NCBI GenBank assembly: GCA_963971305.1
Contig: OZ020303.1
Location: 18,225,184-18,289,183 of the forward strand
Direction: 5' to 3'
DNA: 64,000 nt
Origin: Arcuatula senhousia
Taxonomy: Eukaryota; Mollusca; Bivalvia; Mytilida; Mytilidae
Part shown: piece after piece, positions 35,160 to 46,415 of the stretch
How positions within the stretch are numbered: position 1 is the stretch's first letter
Layout: each line of letters opens with the position of its first letter
Notes under the pieces: generated by a model
Told to the model about the DNA's origin: nothing
What the model saw: only the letters and a program-made list of their open reading frames with translations
Database searches by the model: none
Program-made: the position numbers and the translations under genes

Positions 35160-35400
35160 AAATGCCTTTTTTCTTGTCCCTTGCAGGGCCCGGTTAGTGA
35201 ATATGAAATGTTGGGTTTTTGCTCAGACCACAGAGCGACCAAGTGTATACCATATGTTGCAGAATTGGGTGGCCCTCGTCCACAGGGGTTGTCAAAACCT
35301 GACAGCTGACGATATTGGGTCGACGTAAAGAGTTCAACGCTTCATTCATATAAAAAGATCCCTATGTGGACCAAGGGCTAAATTTCTTCCCCTGTAACCC
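35160..35400 (+). repeat. SINE-like repeat, 5' part split by later insertions
   Basis: GAGCGACCAAGTGTATACCA, GGGTGGCCCTCGTCCACAGG and GATCCCTATGTGGACCAAGG follow the order of the copy at 29089. The copy stops at 35400 and resumes at 36028 (TGTTCCTTTGTTTCCCATCC through TGTTCATCGCCATC). Its last part appears at about 36423 (GTGGCAGGGGCGTAAAACAC then ACTCAATCTCTCC). Two insertions therefore interrupt one SINE-like copy. Confidence 0.65.
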
Positions 35401-36027
35401 TTTTATTAAGTCCCCCAAACAACGTTTGGGGACTTTTTGTTTTTGCACCGTTTCTTCTTCTTCTTCTTCTTCTTCTTCTTCTTCTTCTTCTTCTTCTTCT
35501 TCTTCTTCTTCTTCTTCTTCTTCTTCTTCTTCTTCTTCTTCTTCTTCTTCTTCCGATTGTTCCACTTAGTCGTGAACTTGTACGGAGATCCTAGAAAAAA
35601 CGACTCAACATATCAAAATGAAACTTGGCAGGATGAAAGATTGGCATGAAAGGAAGCCTTGTTGATAATCGGAATTTTCAAAATGGCCGCCGTTTCCATG
35701 GAAACAGGAAAATGGACTAAATATTGGACATTGCAATATCTCGGTAACCTAGGTGCGCAGGGTTCTGAAATTTTGTAGGTTGATAGAGCAAAACATTCTC
35801 TTTAATAATATGAAAAAAAATTTTGAAGCGATATTTACGGTTTTCGAGATATAAATAAAAATGTGATTTCAAGGGAGATAATCGGGTCAAAATTTTCAAA
35901 GTGCTCCGATTTACATGAAAATTGATATTTAGGGTTTTTTTTGACATGCTGAAGAGAATAGTGGCAAATACGGGTCGTTTGGGGGACTTTGTGACTTGCT
36001 TGCAATCACAGTTAATACTTGTTTATT
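35401..36027 (+). mobile_element. Repeat inserted in the SINE-like copy (GTTTGGGGACTT ends)
   Basis: Near the left edge is AAGTCCCCCAAAC followed at once by its inverse GTTTGGGGACTTTT. Near the right edge GTTTGGGGGACTTT occurs again at about 35976. The middle has the TTC tract and AAAATGGCCGCCGTTTCCATG. No ORF apart from repeat artefacts. The terminal inverted matches and its position inside another repeat show it is mobile; the family is unknown to me. Confidence 0.5.
35452..35553 (+). repeat. (TTC)34 microsatellite
   Basis: About 102 bp of uninterrupted TTC units. The pure polypyrimidine/polypurine run can in principle form triplex DNA. The long Ser, Phe and Glu ORFs over it on both strands are artefacts. 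Confidence 0.95.
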
Positions 36028-36122
36028 GTTCCTTTGTTTCCCATCCCATCCCATACTTTTCATTATCATGGTATGTTCATTTTATCACCCTTTTCGTGTT
36101 CATCGCCATCCTCACAGACTAC
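36028..36122 (+). repeat. SINE-like repeat, 3' middle part of the split copy
   Basis: TGTTCCTTTGTTTCCCATCC and TGTTCATTTTATCACCCTTT continue the copy that breaks off at 35400. The terminal piece follows at about 36423-36462. Confidence 0.6.
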
Positions 36123-36422
36123 GATTTTACTAAGCTCTGCTCGACCTCCTCGATCTTAATGATCGTAGTGGAGTTAAAACATAGCCACTGTGACAACAAG
36201 TACGACAATACTAAGAACATAGTACGATAGTTCATGGTGATTTTTTCTTCAAGTTCTTCTAGTACGATGCTACCTCGACCATCACGAGTGCAGTACACTG
36301 CTTCAGCGACTTTCCTTCGACGACCAATGATGACCCCAGGACGACAACACTACGATATTCCACGATTTAGAAAAAATCAAGACCATAGTAAGGTCGTGGT
36401 TCGTTGTGACGGGGTCTTTAAC
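36123..36422. repeat. ACGA-rich insert in the split SINE-like copy
   Basis: About 300 bp lies between two parts of the SINE-like copy. It is rich in TACGA/ACGAC and its reverse, reminiscent of the subterminal regions of the 13824-15913 element, but I cannot show terminal repeats. It could be a further insertion or an expanded degenerate tract. Confidence 0.35.
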
Positions 36423-36462
36423 ACAAGAAGCGTGGCAGGGGCGTAAAACACAAACTCAATCT

Positions 36463-37564
36463 CTCCCTCAACCTCATTCTATCTACCCTGATTACACCTA
36501 GCACCATTGGTAATGTTAATAACGCGACCTGTTTGCCCAGTATCATATCGCCTTCTATGCATTCATTAAAAGAAGATAATGAGATTTGGAATAAGTGTAC
36601 GCGACAATATTATTATATTAACGATAAATTAAAACAATGCATAACGGAAAACAGCCAGCAGCCTTCAATGTGACCAGAGAGTCGATTTATTAAGCGCCTG
36701 TGTTTTACAAGTGACTGGTTAAGACTAATAATTAAACTATTTGAGTAATGGATACAGGACGAGTTGTGGTTAGGCGAGGGCATCACTTTGTTAGCTTTTG
36801 ATTGGTCAGTATTTCTCTAGGTCAGTGTTGTTAGACGCTCCCTCTGGTGATAGATTGACGCTATGCCGCTCAAGCCTTGTCTCATCACATTATCTGAATC
36901 TTTCACCACACGGTTTACAAGCACTATGTAATTTAAAGCACAGTAAAGATGAAAACAAATCCGATTAAGTTCCACTTTGAAGTTTTATAATATATTAACA
37001 GTGATTTTCGTGACAATGAATATTACTACATTAAAGCTTAGCTTTCTTATCATTTGAACAAAAGAAGTAAAACGGATTTAATCAGTATTATTGACACTTT
37101 TGCTACTATTTAATGTCCTCGAAATCAAATAATTATATTGTTATCATTTTGCTGAACAGCATGTGTACAAGATAGACACACCTTTAGTTTACTTACTACC
37201 AAATTTGGAATGCATGGTGAATATACTTTTACTATTGCCCTAAGAAAGTACAGTATAACATTTCAGTATATTTCTCAAAAATATGAAGTCTGTCAAAACT
37301 GCAGAGATTAGTATATCTGTGTAACATATGAAGTCAAGTTTTGATCTTTGTTTGTCAAAATGGTGGGGTAGGAGTTACTGGACCTAGACTTTTTTATATC
37401 CGGAAAATGGTGTTTTATGTTTAACCAAACGCAATGACGATGCTAACCATAATTCAAGTTTGTTACTTTTGTTCAGTTCATTCGAATCCATTGTCTTATC
37501 TACTTTTTCACTAGGCAAACTCTGAATAATTAAAATAAACTGCTTTTCTTCACTTGTGCTTTTT
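36463..37564. other. Unannotated AT-rich stretch
   Basis: Nothing firm. At 37197-37239 on minus a 43-bp block lies between TTTCTTAG and a GTAAGTAA donor, with two open frames. It is AT-rich and too short to call an exon on that evidence alone. Confidence 0.4.
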
Positions 37565-37640
37565 TTAAGATTACCGCTTGTTTATATGGGCTGTGTCGCT
37601 TAGACTTATTCCACATCTCATTATCTCTATTTAAACTGGT
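37565..37640 (+). repeat. Fragment of the CTCGTTGAAGGCTGCT repeat
   Basis: GATTACCGCTTGTTTATATG, GGCTGTGTCGCTTAGACTTA and TTCCACATCTCATTATCTCT match the last part of the repeats at 21780-21850 and 62390-62450. Confidence 0.5.
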
Positions 37641-38211
37641 ATAATCAACTGCAATTTTAGAATGAAAGCCTCAGCAGAGTGTCAAGTAAAAAATTACGAA
37701 CGTGTCTATTTTGTATCTGTCAATCTTATGTACGTTTCATGCATCCTAACCCAGGCTTATTAACCATATCTCCACCAAACATCCACGCAAGTTCCAACTA
37801 TACATACCGATACAATATCACTTGCTATTGTGGTGGTATAAGATTCAATCTAGCATTACAACCCGTTTCCTTTTTCGAACTTCATAGCCTGGATTGATAA
37901 AATCATTTCGTAAGCACACTGAGTGATCAATACTATCACACATCGTCGAATGTTTAATGTAATCAACGTTGTGTTTAATTACTGCTCAGATTGTTTAAGT
38001 GTGGAAGACTTCAACGCAATGTTTTGCCCGGAATTACATGCAAGGAACAGTGACATGCTATTTTCCACTGAAAGATTAATTGACATAGAATGAAAATAAG
38101 TTCGAGGTTTCATTGCATATGACATTTGTTTCGTCGGGTGCTTAAATTGTCTAAAAAGTTCCTACCAGTTTATACAGTGATACAACTTATCGGGTGTAAG
38201 CAAATTGGTTG

Positions 38212-38292
38212 CCGGCACTTTTTTCGTGGAAAAAAAATCCTATACTCTACACATTTCCCAAGAAGTAGGATTTTTCACGAAACAAGTGCCGG
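38212..38292. repeat. 81-bp inverted repeat (hairpin)
   Basis: CCGGCACTTTTTTCGTGG and AAAATCCTA on the left are mirrored by TAGGATTTTTCACGAAAC and AAGTGCCGG on the right, arms near 30 bp around about 20 bp. No terminator or transposon context is evident. It could be a tiny fold-back element. Confidence 0.6.
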
Positions 38293-38511
38293 AGTACTCT
38301 TTTTTCAGTTAAAGGAACACTTCTCTACATGTGATGTGGGAGCACATGGCATTCTATAAGAGGGCTTTTTTTCAGTTCGCAGATTTATTTTGATATGGTT
38401 TTTAATGCGGTGAAAGACTTATCGTAATATTCCTTTCCCTTCTCTGACACAACATGTGTGTGCGCCGAACAGGGTTTCTTCGGTTTTGCTCGGCAATCGT
38501 TATTTTGGGGG

Positions 38512-38517
38512 TATATA
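38512..38517 (+). promoter_or_regulatory. Candidate TATA box
   Basis: GGGGGTATATAAACTTGG: a TATATAA element preceded by a G-run, in a local GC-rich patch (38460-38570) unlike the surroundings. An ATG-led open stretch with a strong splice donor follows about 170 bp downstream. TATA-like words are common by chance in AT-rich DNA. The GC-rich context and the downstream donor are the only support. Confidence 0.3.
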
Positions 38518-38686
38518 AACTTGGTCGAAACCAGGCGCCGAGAAAGTCAAATCTGTTTGGTCACATTATACCCTGTTCGTTTAGGGGTCTTCCAAACGTT
38601 CAGATGTTCTATTATACATGTTTTGATATAAATAGTGGCCCTCCTCAAGTGACACCTTTTTAAAAGGTGAAGGTTCTTTAGAAAAT

Positions 38687-38738
38687 ATGACGTTTATTAG
38701 TCTACTGACCACACAACCTGCGATCTCTGAGAACTCAG
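38687..38738 (+). CDS. Candidate first coding exon
   Basis: ATG at 38687 opens MTFISLLTTQPAISENS and the frame reaches a strong donor, CTCAG|GTGAGTATT, at 38739. Together with the TATA-like box at 38512 this could be the start of a plus-strand gene whose later exons lie in long introns. I recognise no protein family and could not find a second exon. Confidence 0.25.
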
Positions 38739-39477
38739 GTGAGTATTTCGGACAGTCGTTTGTGGGCCTTTTGTATCAGTTGCAGAATTTTCCCTCACAT
38801 TCTAATGGCTTTTATCCTTTCTAATTCACTTGTGGATATATATTTATATTGATAAATTCCTGACTCGAAATAACAAAGCTTATTGAAAACTTAGTGTTGG
38901 CCATTTTAGGTGCATTAAAATCGAAGCGTGATAAATACCACGCAAGATACAGACTTCATCACTCATTATTTCAAAAGGTAAAGTAGGCGAATTAATTTAG
39001 ACAACATTGACAGAATAATTGAGTCCCTGATTACTACATGATATTACAGATTCTTGTCAACTTGCACCATTTGGACGAACAAGATAATTTCTTCGCTTAA
39101 TTATGTAATCAAACGCTAACTTTCTAAGTTTGGGCGAATTTGGATAGTGTCAAAACGATAATACAAAAGCGTAACCAGCATTATAACACCGAGATATCAA
39201 TATTCAGCTTGTTTTATCTGTTTGTTCTAAATCTGGCATTTGCATGGCACGAAAATATGTTTCTGTTTTAACAATAACGTAAAAACAGAATGATAGAGAT
39301 ATAATCTTGGTTCCATTTTGTGCAAAACTAGTTCAGATGTGTCAGCTGCATTTGCATTTTGTCGTCATTCTTTTGGAAATATTGAAACATGCAGGAAATT
39401 AACGGTGCAGAGACATATTAGGTAACTGGATTTGATTTATTTTCAAAAACCTAAACATGTAATCAATTCCTTAACAA
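38739..39477. other. Unannotated stretch
   Basis: No exon with paired splice signals or coding bias is visible. AT-rich sequence up to the next repeat. Confidence 0.4.
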
Positions 39478-39794
39478 GAGGCTCCCATGAGCTTAATCGC
39501 TCATCTGGTCCTTTAGCCATAAGGGTTTTCTATATGGGGTCATCTGACAACTTCCGCCCAATGGAGTTTTTTGTAGTTCTTAATGAGCTGAAGGTTTAAG
39601 CAAACAACAGCTTTTTTTCTGTCTGCAAAAGTCTTCATTCTTTATGGCAAAAACATGAAAATAAACATATTTTTTCCTTGAAAGGGCCATTACCCCTATA
39701 AGGTGTCACCTGACAACTTCGACCCAATGGAGACCTTTGAAGATCTTTTGATGCTGAATACGGAAGGTTGCATCAGATTTTCTCTATTTCCTAT
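39478..39794 (-). repeat. AGCTCACCTGG repeat, 3' part (minus), split by a LINE
   Basis: On plus it begins AACAAGAGGCTCCCATGAGC then TTAATCGCTCATCTGGTCC, the inverse of the family's 3' end. It continues with CATCTGACAACTTCCGCCC and CTGAAGGTTTAAGCAAACAA. It breaks at about 39795 within the ATCAGATTTTCTCTAT block and resumes at about 41228. Confidence 0.8.
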
Positions 39795-41227
39795 ATATAT
39801 ATATATATTTATTTGAAAAACTACCCCTTTACAACGGGGGCAACCATCGGCGGGGTTTCGATGGTTGCGTTCAACAGTTAAACATAGATATTTACAACTA
39901 TAAGACATTAAAATGGTAAACAAATTACAATAAGCAGTTAAAATGTTCTTTTAAAATTTACAAGTCTAACATAAAAAACATAATACAAAATCTCTCTTCA
40001 TATTTATATTATACATATAAAAAAGATGTGAAAAGCAAAGCGTAAGAAAGACCAAATTTTCTTTTAAAACCCAATAAAATGTGGTAAAATATATATTAAA
40101 TAGGTCCTAAAAATCATCGTACTTCAAAATAAAACATGGACTGTTTACTTTTCCTAGCAAGGGTAAAACGTTTTGCGATAATCCATAATGTCATGTAAAA
40201 AAGTTTTCGTTAGACAATCGATTTGCTTTCCCATATCATTACTATACAAATGCCCAATTTCACCTATAATAAATTGTAATTGAGCGACCTTTGGTAACCC
40301 TCTGAGGTAGATGTGAGAAGTAGAAATGTCGTTCGAGAGAAGAATGTCCAGATCATTATAGAGTTTATCTCTGAGATTCGTATACGCTTCGCATTCGATG
40401 AGAACATGTGTTAGGTCTCCAGTCACATTTAAACTGCACAATTCACATTTTTCGTGATCTATTATCTTCATTCTATTCAGAGTTGAATTAATTGGGAGGC
40501 AATTTAATCTGGCTTACCAGAAGTCTTCGACGTAACACATGTAGGGCTGTCTTGCACAATTAATGTTTAAGACTGTGTAAAGAGACTATTCTTCTGATGC
40601 ATATTCGACCATAGCTCGAGCGTAGTCATTTGTCCGTGAAGTTGATTGAAAGCATTAAGGTTCACGTTCCCATTAATGTAACAGTCAACCCCAGCAAATT
40701 GGAATATACGTTTCATGTAATCTAGGTATCCCCACTCGCATTTGGGTATAGAAATTAGTTCGTTAAAAACGGTTTTACATAGTCTTTCATTGGAGAGGGA
40801 GGTAAAGCGGAAAAAATATTTTACTCGTTGGCGATCCATAAATTTGTTTATGGGTTCCCATGCAAATTCGGATAGTATAGTACATTTAGGAACATTCATC
40901 TTAGTATTGAGTATTATTTTCCCTACTTGATATTGCCACCTTTCGATGTACTCTCTACAAACTTTAGACGAAGGGAACCAAACAGAGCATGCATGGGTTA
41001 TTGAGGGTCTTATTACAGAGTTCCATAGGGCATCACCGAAATTAAAACGGTTGAAATTGCCATGTTCGCCTAAAACTCGAATTGTGTGGTTTAGTTTTCG
41101 CTCGAAGTGATCTTTAAGGTACTGTTCAATATGATAGTTACTTTTTAACGATCTAGTAAAAAATACTCCGAGATATTTATATTCATTGACTTCTTCTAAC
41201 AAGTCTTCGCCAAGCTTCCATTTTTTA
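39795..41227 (-). mobile_element. LINE, 5'-truncated, inserted in an AGCTCACCTGG repeat
   Basis: From 41227 down, a 211-codon frame starts KWKLGEDLLEEVNEYKYLGV (the end of the RT domain) and includes LWNSVIRPSITHACSVWF. After one or more frameshifts and a stop near 40500 a second frame follows, with a Cys/His knuckle CELCSLNVTGDLTHVLIEC, to a stop at about 40155. The 3' UTR contains a strong hairpin (CAACCATCGAAACCCCGCCG and its mirror GATGGTTGCCCCC) and AAATAAATATATATATATA near the end. It is the best preserved LINE here but still truncated and broken. The host repeat continues on both sides. Confidence 0.8.
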
Positions 41228-41412
41228 TTTATCCTATACTTTTTGACGGATCAATCGAAACACAACTTTTTTGCGACACCCTAAGGATCTATCATACCAA
41301 TCTATCTGTCCAGTAGTTTCAGAGGAGAAGATTTTTGAAAAACTGTTAATGGACGACAACGAATAGACCGACGACAACGGACGCCAAGTTATGACAATAG
41401 CCCACCTGGACC
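41228..41412 (-). repeat. AGCTCACCTGG repeat, 5' part (minus), after the LINE
   Basis: GCGACACCCTAAGGATCTAT, CAGTAGTTTCAGAGGAGAAG and GACGACAACGGACGCCAAGT then TATGACAATAGCCCACCTGG are the inverse of the family's 5' region. With 39478-39794 it forms one minus-strand copy interrupted by the LINE. Confidence 0.75.
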
Positions 41413-41837
41413 GACCTATAAGTGAGATTCGTTTGAATTCGAAATACGTATCTACATGTATCTACCGCATGTTAAGAGTTGTGGATAGTAGTAAGACATC
41501 GGTGATATTCTCCCAGTGGTTGTCGGTACAAATGGTGGTGAACGCATGCAAAAGATACAATCTGCGAGTTATGAAGTAGAAGGCGGCAAGGAATTATTTA
41601 CCGATATGAATGGCCAATGTCATGATACAACCAAAATTAATAGGGGTGGGGTTTCTGTATTGACCTGCGTTTTAGCATGCATCAAGCATATTGAATAGAA
41701 AATATTTCAATAATCCATATAAGGGTTGTTTTTTTACTTAATGAGCAGAAGGTTTAAGCATGGAATAACTCCATGGTTTAAGCAAGCAACAGCTTTCTTT
41801 TTATCTGTTATACAACCAGTTTTAATTCCCTTTTTAG

Positions 41838-42188
41838 CTCTCCTGGACCGGTAAGCTATTACCATCACTTTGCATCCGTCGCCGTCTTTCGTCTGTCATC
41901 CGTTAACAATTTATAAAAAGCTTCTCCTCTGAAACTACTGAACAGAATTTAATGAAACTTGGGTCAAAGAAGTTCAGATGACCTTTTAAAGGGGTTTTGG
42001 CCATTTAAAGATAAAATACAGATTTTTTTTCATGTTTTTGTCCTATAGAATGAAAACTGTTGAAGATGCTGCTTTAAAAAAGTCTCCCTTGGTTTAACAT
42101 TGTCACATGAACACTTACAAGGGTAACTGTTTATAGAAAGGACCCTTTTGGCTTTAGGACCAGGTGAGCGATTCGAGCCTTATGTTTT
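41838..42188 (+). repeat. AGCTCACCTGG repeat, short internally deleted copy
   Basis: It starts AGCTCTCCTGGACCGGTAAG, continues with CCTCTGAAACTACTGAACAG, and ends GACCAGGTGAGCGATTCGAG. At about 350 bp it is a third the length of the copy at 22067. It lies tail to tail with the next, minus-strand copy. Confidence 0.75.
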
Positions 42189-42194
42189 ACTTCT

Positions 42195-42690
42195 AAAGGG
42201 ATCTCTAAAAATGGTTCATCTGACGAATTCTACATAAAGAAGACTCGCTGAAGGTTTACTATATATTTCGCTTATAAAACAAAAACTGAAAGCCACTTTT
42301 TTATAGCCTAATGAGGTGAATGTTTAAAAGTGAGCAATCTGCTATAGTTTTCATCTTAATGCAAAAAGACATTGAAAAATGCTATTTTTACCTTTAAAGG
42401 ACAATAACCCGAATAAAGCTTCTATCAACTTAGACTCAATAGTTTCTGAGTTGTATAAATAAGCCGTTGTAAGTGATTTTACCTTTATATGCATATATGT
42501 TTTATTTTTTTAACAGCGGCTATATTTTATCAGTTTATCAGATCTATTAAAAATGCAGAACATTTCATGTATCCTGCAAAATTTCAATTTAATTGGTTCA
42601 GTAGTTTCAGATAAGATTTTTTTCAATCTCTTTACAGACGGCGGATGACAACGGACGCAAATTGGCATGGCCCTCGACCAGGTAAGCTGA
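42195..42690 (-). repeat. AGCTCACCTGG repeat, decayed minus copy
   Basis: GGTTCATCTGACGAATTCTA near the left and TTCAGTAGTTTCAGATAAGA, GACGGCGGATGACAACGGAC and CTCGACCAGGTAAGCTGAAA near the right are inverse matches to the family. The terminal hairpins are eroded. Confidence 0.65.
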
Positions 42691-42759
42691 AAACGAGCAG
42701 TTGAGGAGAGTATTAACAAATATCCTTTTTCTGTAACTGATTTGATTGATTCTATTGAC

Positions 42760-43150
42760 TATTTCTCTCTGCAGATGACAAAATTTTGTTATTTACATCT
42801 GCCTCCCTCTTAAATTCAGAGGACTATCTGTATCTAGCTCTCACCTCCATCTTATTCAGATGGCTTCAGAAGCTTATCTTTTAAGACTAACCTATTATTT
42901 TCAGATGGTCAGTTATATTTACCTATACACTCTCTTTTATTTTCAGATCGTCAACTGTATACACCTCTTACCTCTCTCTCTTACCGGTATTTACATATTG
43001 CGAACTTAATATCTAGCTTCAATCTTTTTTTTTCAGTTGGCCACCTCTTTAAATAACCATAAGCTCTCTACTTTACTTATCTCTAGGCTCCCTCTCGATT
43101 GCCTTTTTTCAGCTGACTAAACTTGTTTATTTCTAACCTTCCTCTTTTTG
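42760..43150 (+). repeat. Degenerate pyrimidine-rich tandem array
   Basis: Loosely repeated units of about 60-70 bp with CTCTCTTTTATTTTCAGATGGTCA-type content, at least five times (CCTCCCTCTTAAATTCAGAG, CACCTCCATCTTATTCAGAT, CACTCTCTTTTATTTTCAGA and others). The repeated TTTTCAG phrase looks like splice acceptors, but no coding stretch follows. Probably a decayed minisatellite. Confidence 0.4.
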
Positions 43151-44314
43151 GGGGATGGCTAACTTTATCATAAAATACCATCTAATGATAACCCCGTGAG
43201 CCAACTCTTTCCTCCCTCTTTTTTAGGAACAGTTTTAGTTTTCCTTTGATTTTTTTCTCGCCCAATAAGTTTTGGTTTATTATTGTTGTCCTTACTTAAA
43301 CGAATTTGCGTCGACAGGACAGAAGGCAAATAACCATTACATATTTGTGAAATAAAAAAATCAAACTGAAGGAAGAGCCCTTTTAACAAGTTCTATCAAA
43401 TGTGCATTTACATTTACAAATGAATGGTTGACTGACAAATTGAGATATATGGAGACATAAATATTAATTAAAATCCATTCTTGCAACACAGAGGCTGTGC
43501 ATCAATATCTAATTATCCATAGGCAAGCTCTACTAATGAACACAAAGAGAGACTAATGCCCATCTACAACCTTTATTTCTAGCGTGGATATGATATATAC
43601 GACTATAAAAACAAATATCAAAGAAAAAATACATTATGGTATAAAAATCGCTAAAAAGTATTAATCTGTATATATAAATAATGTATATGCACAGGTTTTA
43701 TAAAGTAACATTAGTGGTTTTTATAAAACCATTAATATTTTGACCGTAAGGTGTTAGTTACAAAGTATACAGACTTAATGTTTCCAAGGTAGAGTATTGT
43801 GTTGTTTTACAGGACTTCAAAATAGACACCAGTACAAACAATACAAATGGCCCCATAAATATCAAATCTATAACAAAAAATAGGTATGGGGGTCTCAAAT
43901 CCATATCCTTTGATTTTCTCTCTTCTTTAAAGTTTTGGTCATTATTCTTAATTCTTTATATTTAATACGGTCATTATTCTCTATTCTTCCTTTCGGGAAA
44001 AGTGTTCTTTACCTCTGCTACTGTTAACTATTTTTTCCCATTATTTTCAAATATTCAAACCCCATCCGCACCCTCTCCATACAGTCAAAAACCTTTTATA
44101 AATCATGTACAAACTAACCAGGGCCCTTTCATAAATCTCATTGATAGATTCAATTGGACAACGGAGGTGCTAATCTGAACATGTTCTCTATGAAACCACT
44201 CCCTGGTCCTGGTACAGCCCAAAAGAAGCAATACATGTACACCCCTCGATATAGGTAGTATTGTACACCCAACGATACCTTACTACCCACAAAATAAACA
44301 TTGAAGTCACTTAC
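43151..44314. other. Unannotated stretch
   Basis: AT-rich, no gene recognised. It may be intron of the host gene whose exon lies at 44315-44413. Confidence 0.4.
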
Positions 44315-44413
44315 CGATAATTTTCGTTCGCAGCAAGGGAACGTCGCCGATGTTCCGAGATGACACGCAGATTCTCCAAAAGCATGGCATGTGCTTTGTC
44401 AGAGTGTTTCATA
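44315..44413 (-). CDS. Internal 99-bp exon of an unidentified host gene
   Basis: On minus, TTGCTCCAG precedes a 99-bp GC-rich block that ends at a perfect donor, TATCG|GTAAGTGA. Only one frame is open. It reads MKHSDKAHAMLLENLRVI and continues SEHRRRSLAANENYR, with typical coding codon use. Entry and exit phases are both 2, so the exon is symmetric. The product looks helical and basic (HRRRSL could be a kinase-type site, speculative). I do not recognise the family. It is the clearest non-transposon coding sequence in the window. The 45-bp exon at 1449-1493 may belong to the same minus-strand gene. Confidence 0.65.
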
Positions 44414-45635
44414 CTGGAGCAACTATTCATTTAGATTGTTGGCTTGTCTTCGAGTTAGTAGTTAACTTCATTCTTAATCCTTAAAACTTTCATGATGGAA
44501 TAATGTAATTACCAGACAGTCGATGTTTAAATTAAGTCAGTTTATATATCTACTCCTCTTTGCTTTCTGTTTCTCAGGAGGTTATACATTAACAATGGTG
44601 TCCATTATTATTCAAAAAACGAAAAAAAAATCCTTTTACTTTAAAATGAATAACTATTAAGCAAATTGGTTAAAATCAAAATGTATGAAAAAGTTTCCAC
44701 TTACATGATTCTGTTGTGTAATATCCTAAAATGTATTGTTCATGCAATAAGTATTAACTTAAAAAGGTTTCAAAATTGACTTTAGCTGATTGATCTTCAA
44801 TTGAGTTTTTAACATTTATCACAAAAAATGTCAATAAAGGAAGTTTTCAATAAATACTAAAACTACATCCAATATTTGCTTCCCAAAATAAAACACTACA
44901 TATGTTTGAGAAGAAAATCAAAATCCTGTCAATATAATTTATATTTATTTCCAATAGAATAAATCATATACTTTTGCATTTATCTCCAGAAATAATTTCT
45001 AAATCACGGAAAGAGCATTTATACTGCTCTATATACCTGTTGATATCTAAGTGATTAAGCTGGGGAGCCACCTGGCAATCCATTCAATCGATCCGTCTGC
45101 TTAACAAAACGATTCTTTACATTCTAATATTGTAGTTTTAATATAAACACTTGGACTGCGCAGTCGAATGCAATTAAAGGCAATGGAACTATCAGAAGAC
45201 CTCTGTTAATATAACCATAGCAATGACAAGGTATTGTTACCGAAGAGAATTGTCTCTCATTCTGCTAGAGGATGATGCAGTTGACAGTTTAACTTGCTTC
45301 AAATTGTTTTGTCAGTTTGACAGTTTATATTATTGCTATTAACATTCTGCTTGACAGTCAAAAGCAGAATTCAACGATTGACAACTTCTTAAAGCATTAC
45401 AAATAAACAGTCTTTGCATCCCTTATTAATCAGCAACTATGTTTATTATATTAATCAGCATTGGTAACTTGTATATGTAGCATGTACATCATTCTTGTTA
45501 TTTTATCTCTTAAATTCATTCCAAACCGTATTTAGTTCTGGTTTACTTAGACTTAATAAAGAACAGTTTGTTGTAATTATTTACTTTTCTGTGTCACGTT
45601 TAAATTTATTTTGCCTATGTTCATAATGTAATTTT
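44414..45635. other. Unannotated AT-rich stretch
   Basis: No recognised gene or repeat. Probably intron or intergenic DNA. Confidence 0.4.
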
Positions 45636-46415
45636 TATGCCCTGGCGACGACATGTCGGGGTTAACACATGTCCGTCCGTCCATAGAAATTTCCGTCAAG
45701 CTTTTCTCAGAAACTGTACATGAGAATGATTTAAAACTTGGTAGGATGGTTCAGTATGAGGCACTGACTGTCACACCGGTCCGACGTTCTTCTACTTCCT
45801 GTTTTGGACTAGGTCGAGATTAAAATTTACTTGAAAATTTCCGTTAAGCTTTTCATCGAAACAGAATAAGAGAATGATTTGAAACTGGTAGGATGGTTCA
45901 GTATGAAAATCTGTATCTCCAAAGCAACATTCAGACCTGTCCGTTTACTAATTCCTGTTTTGGACTATGTCGTGATGAAATTTTTCCGTCAAGCTTTTCT
46001 AAGAAACAGTACATGAGAATGATATGAAACTTGTTAGGATGTTTCAGTAGACTTTCAGACCTGTCCAACTTCTTCTTTCTGTTTTGGATACGGATTGACA
46101 GACATGCAGACATACCAACGTATGTCTGTCTGTACCTTCCCCAAACAGGAAGTAGAACTCCGACAGGTCTGAAAGTTACTTAAGACGTACAGGTTGACAT
46201 ACTCGACCATCATACCAAGTTTCAAATCATTCTTATGTACGATTTCTGAGAAAAATTTGACGGAAATTTGTACGGATATACGAAGGTACAAATTTCTGTA
46301 AAGATTTTCTAATGATCAGAAACCGTACATGAGAATGATTTGAAACTTGGTAGGATGGTTCAGTATGACAAACTGTACGTCCTTGGTGACTATCAGACCT
46401 ATCAGACTTCTACTT
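45636..46415. repeat. Dispersed repeat with internal direct and inverted units
   Basis: A unit containing TTTCCGTCAAGCTTTTCT, ACATGAGAATGATTTGAAAC and GGTAGGATGGTTCAGTATGA occurs three times in plus orientation (45690-46060), then once inverted (46130-46290), then again in plus (46290-46400). At the centre is a palindrome around CAGACATACCAACGTATGTCTG (46108-46129). A starting CCCTGGCGACGACATGTCGG is followed by GTCCGTCCGTCC. There is no ORF of note. Confidence 0.6.

Noticed and set aside
35362..35649. Long poly-Ser, poly-Phe and poly-Glu ORFs on both strands
   Set aside because: They are translations of the TTC microsatellite in its several frames; nothing outside the tract supports a gene.
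37197..37239. 43-bp minus block between TTTCTTAG and GTAAGTAA
   Set aside because: AT-rich, two open frames and very short; splice-like words of this quality occur by chance in such DNA.
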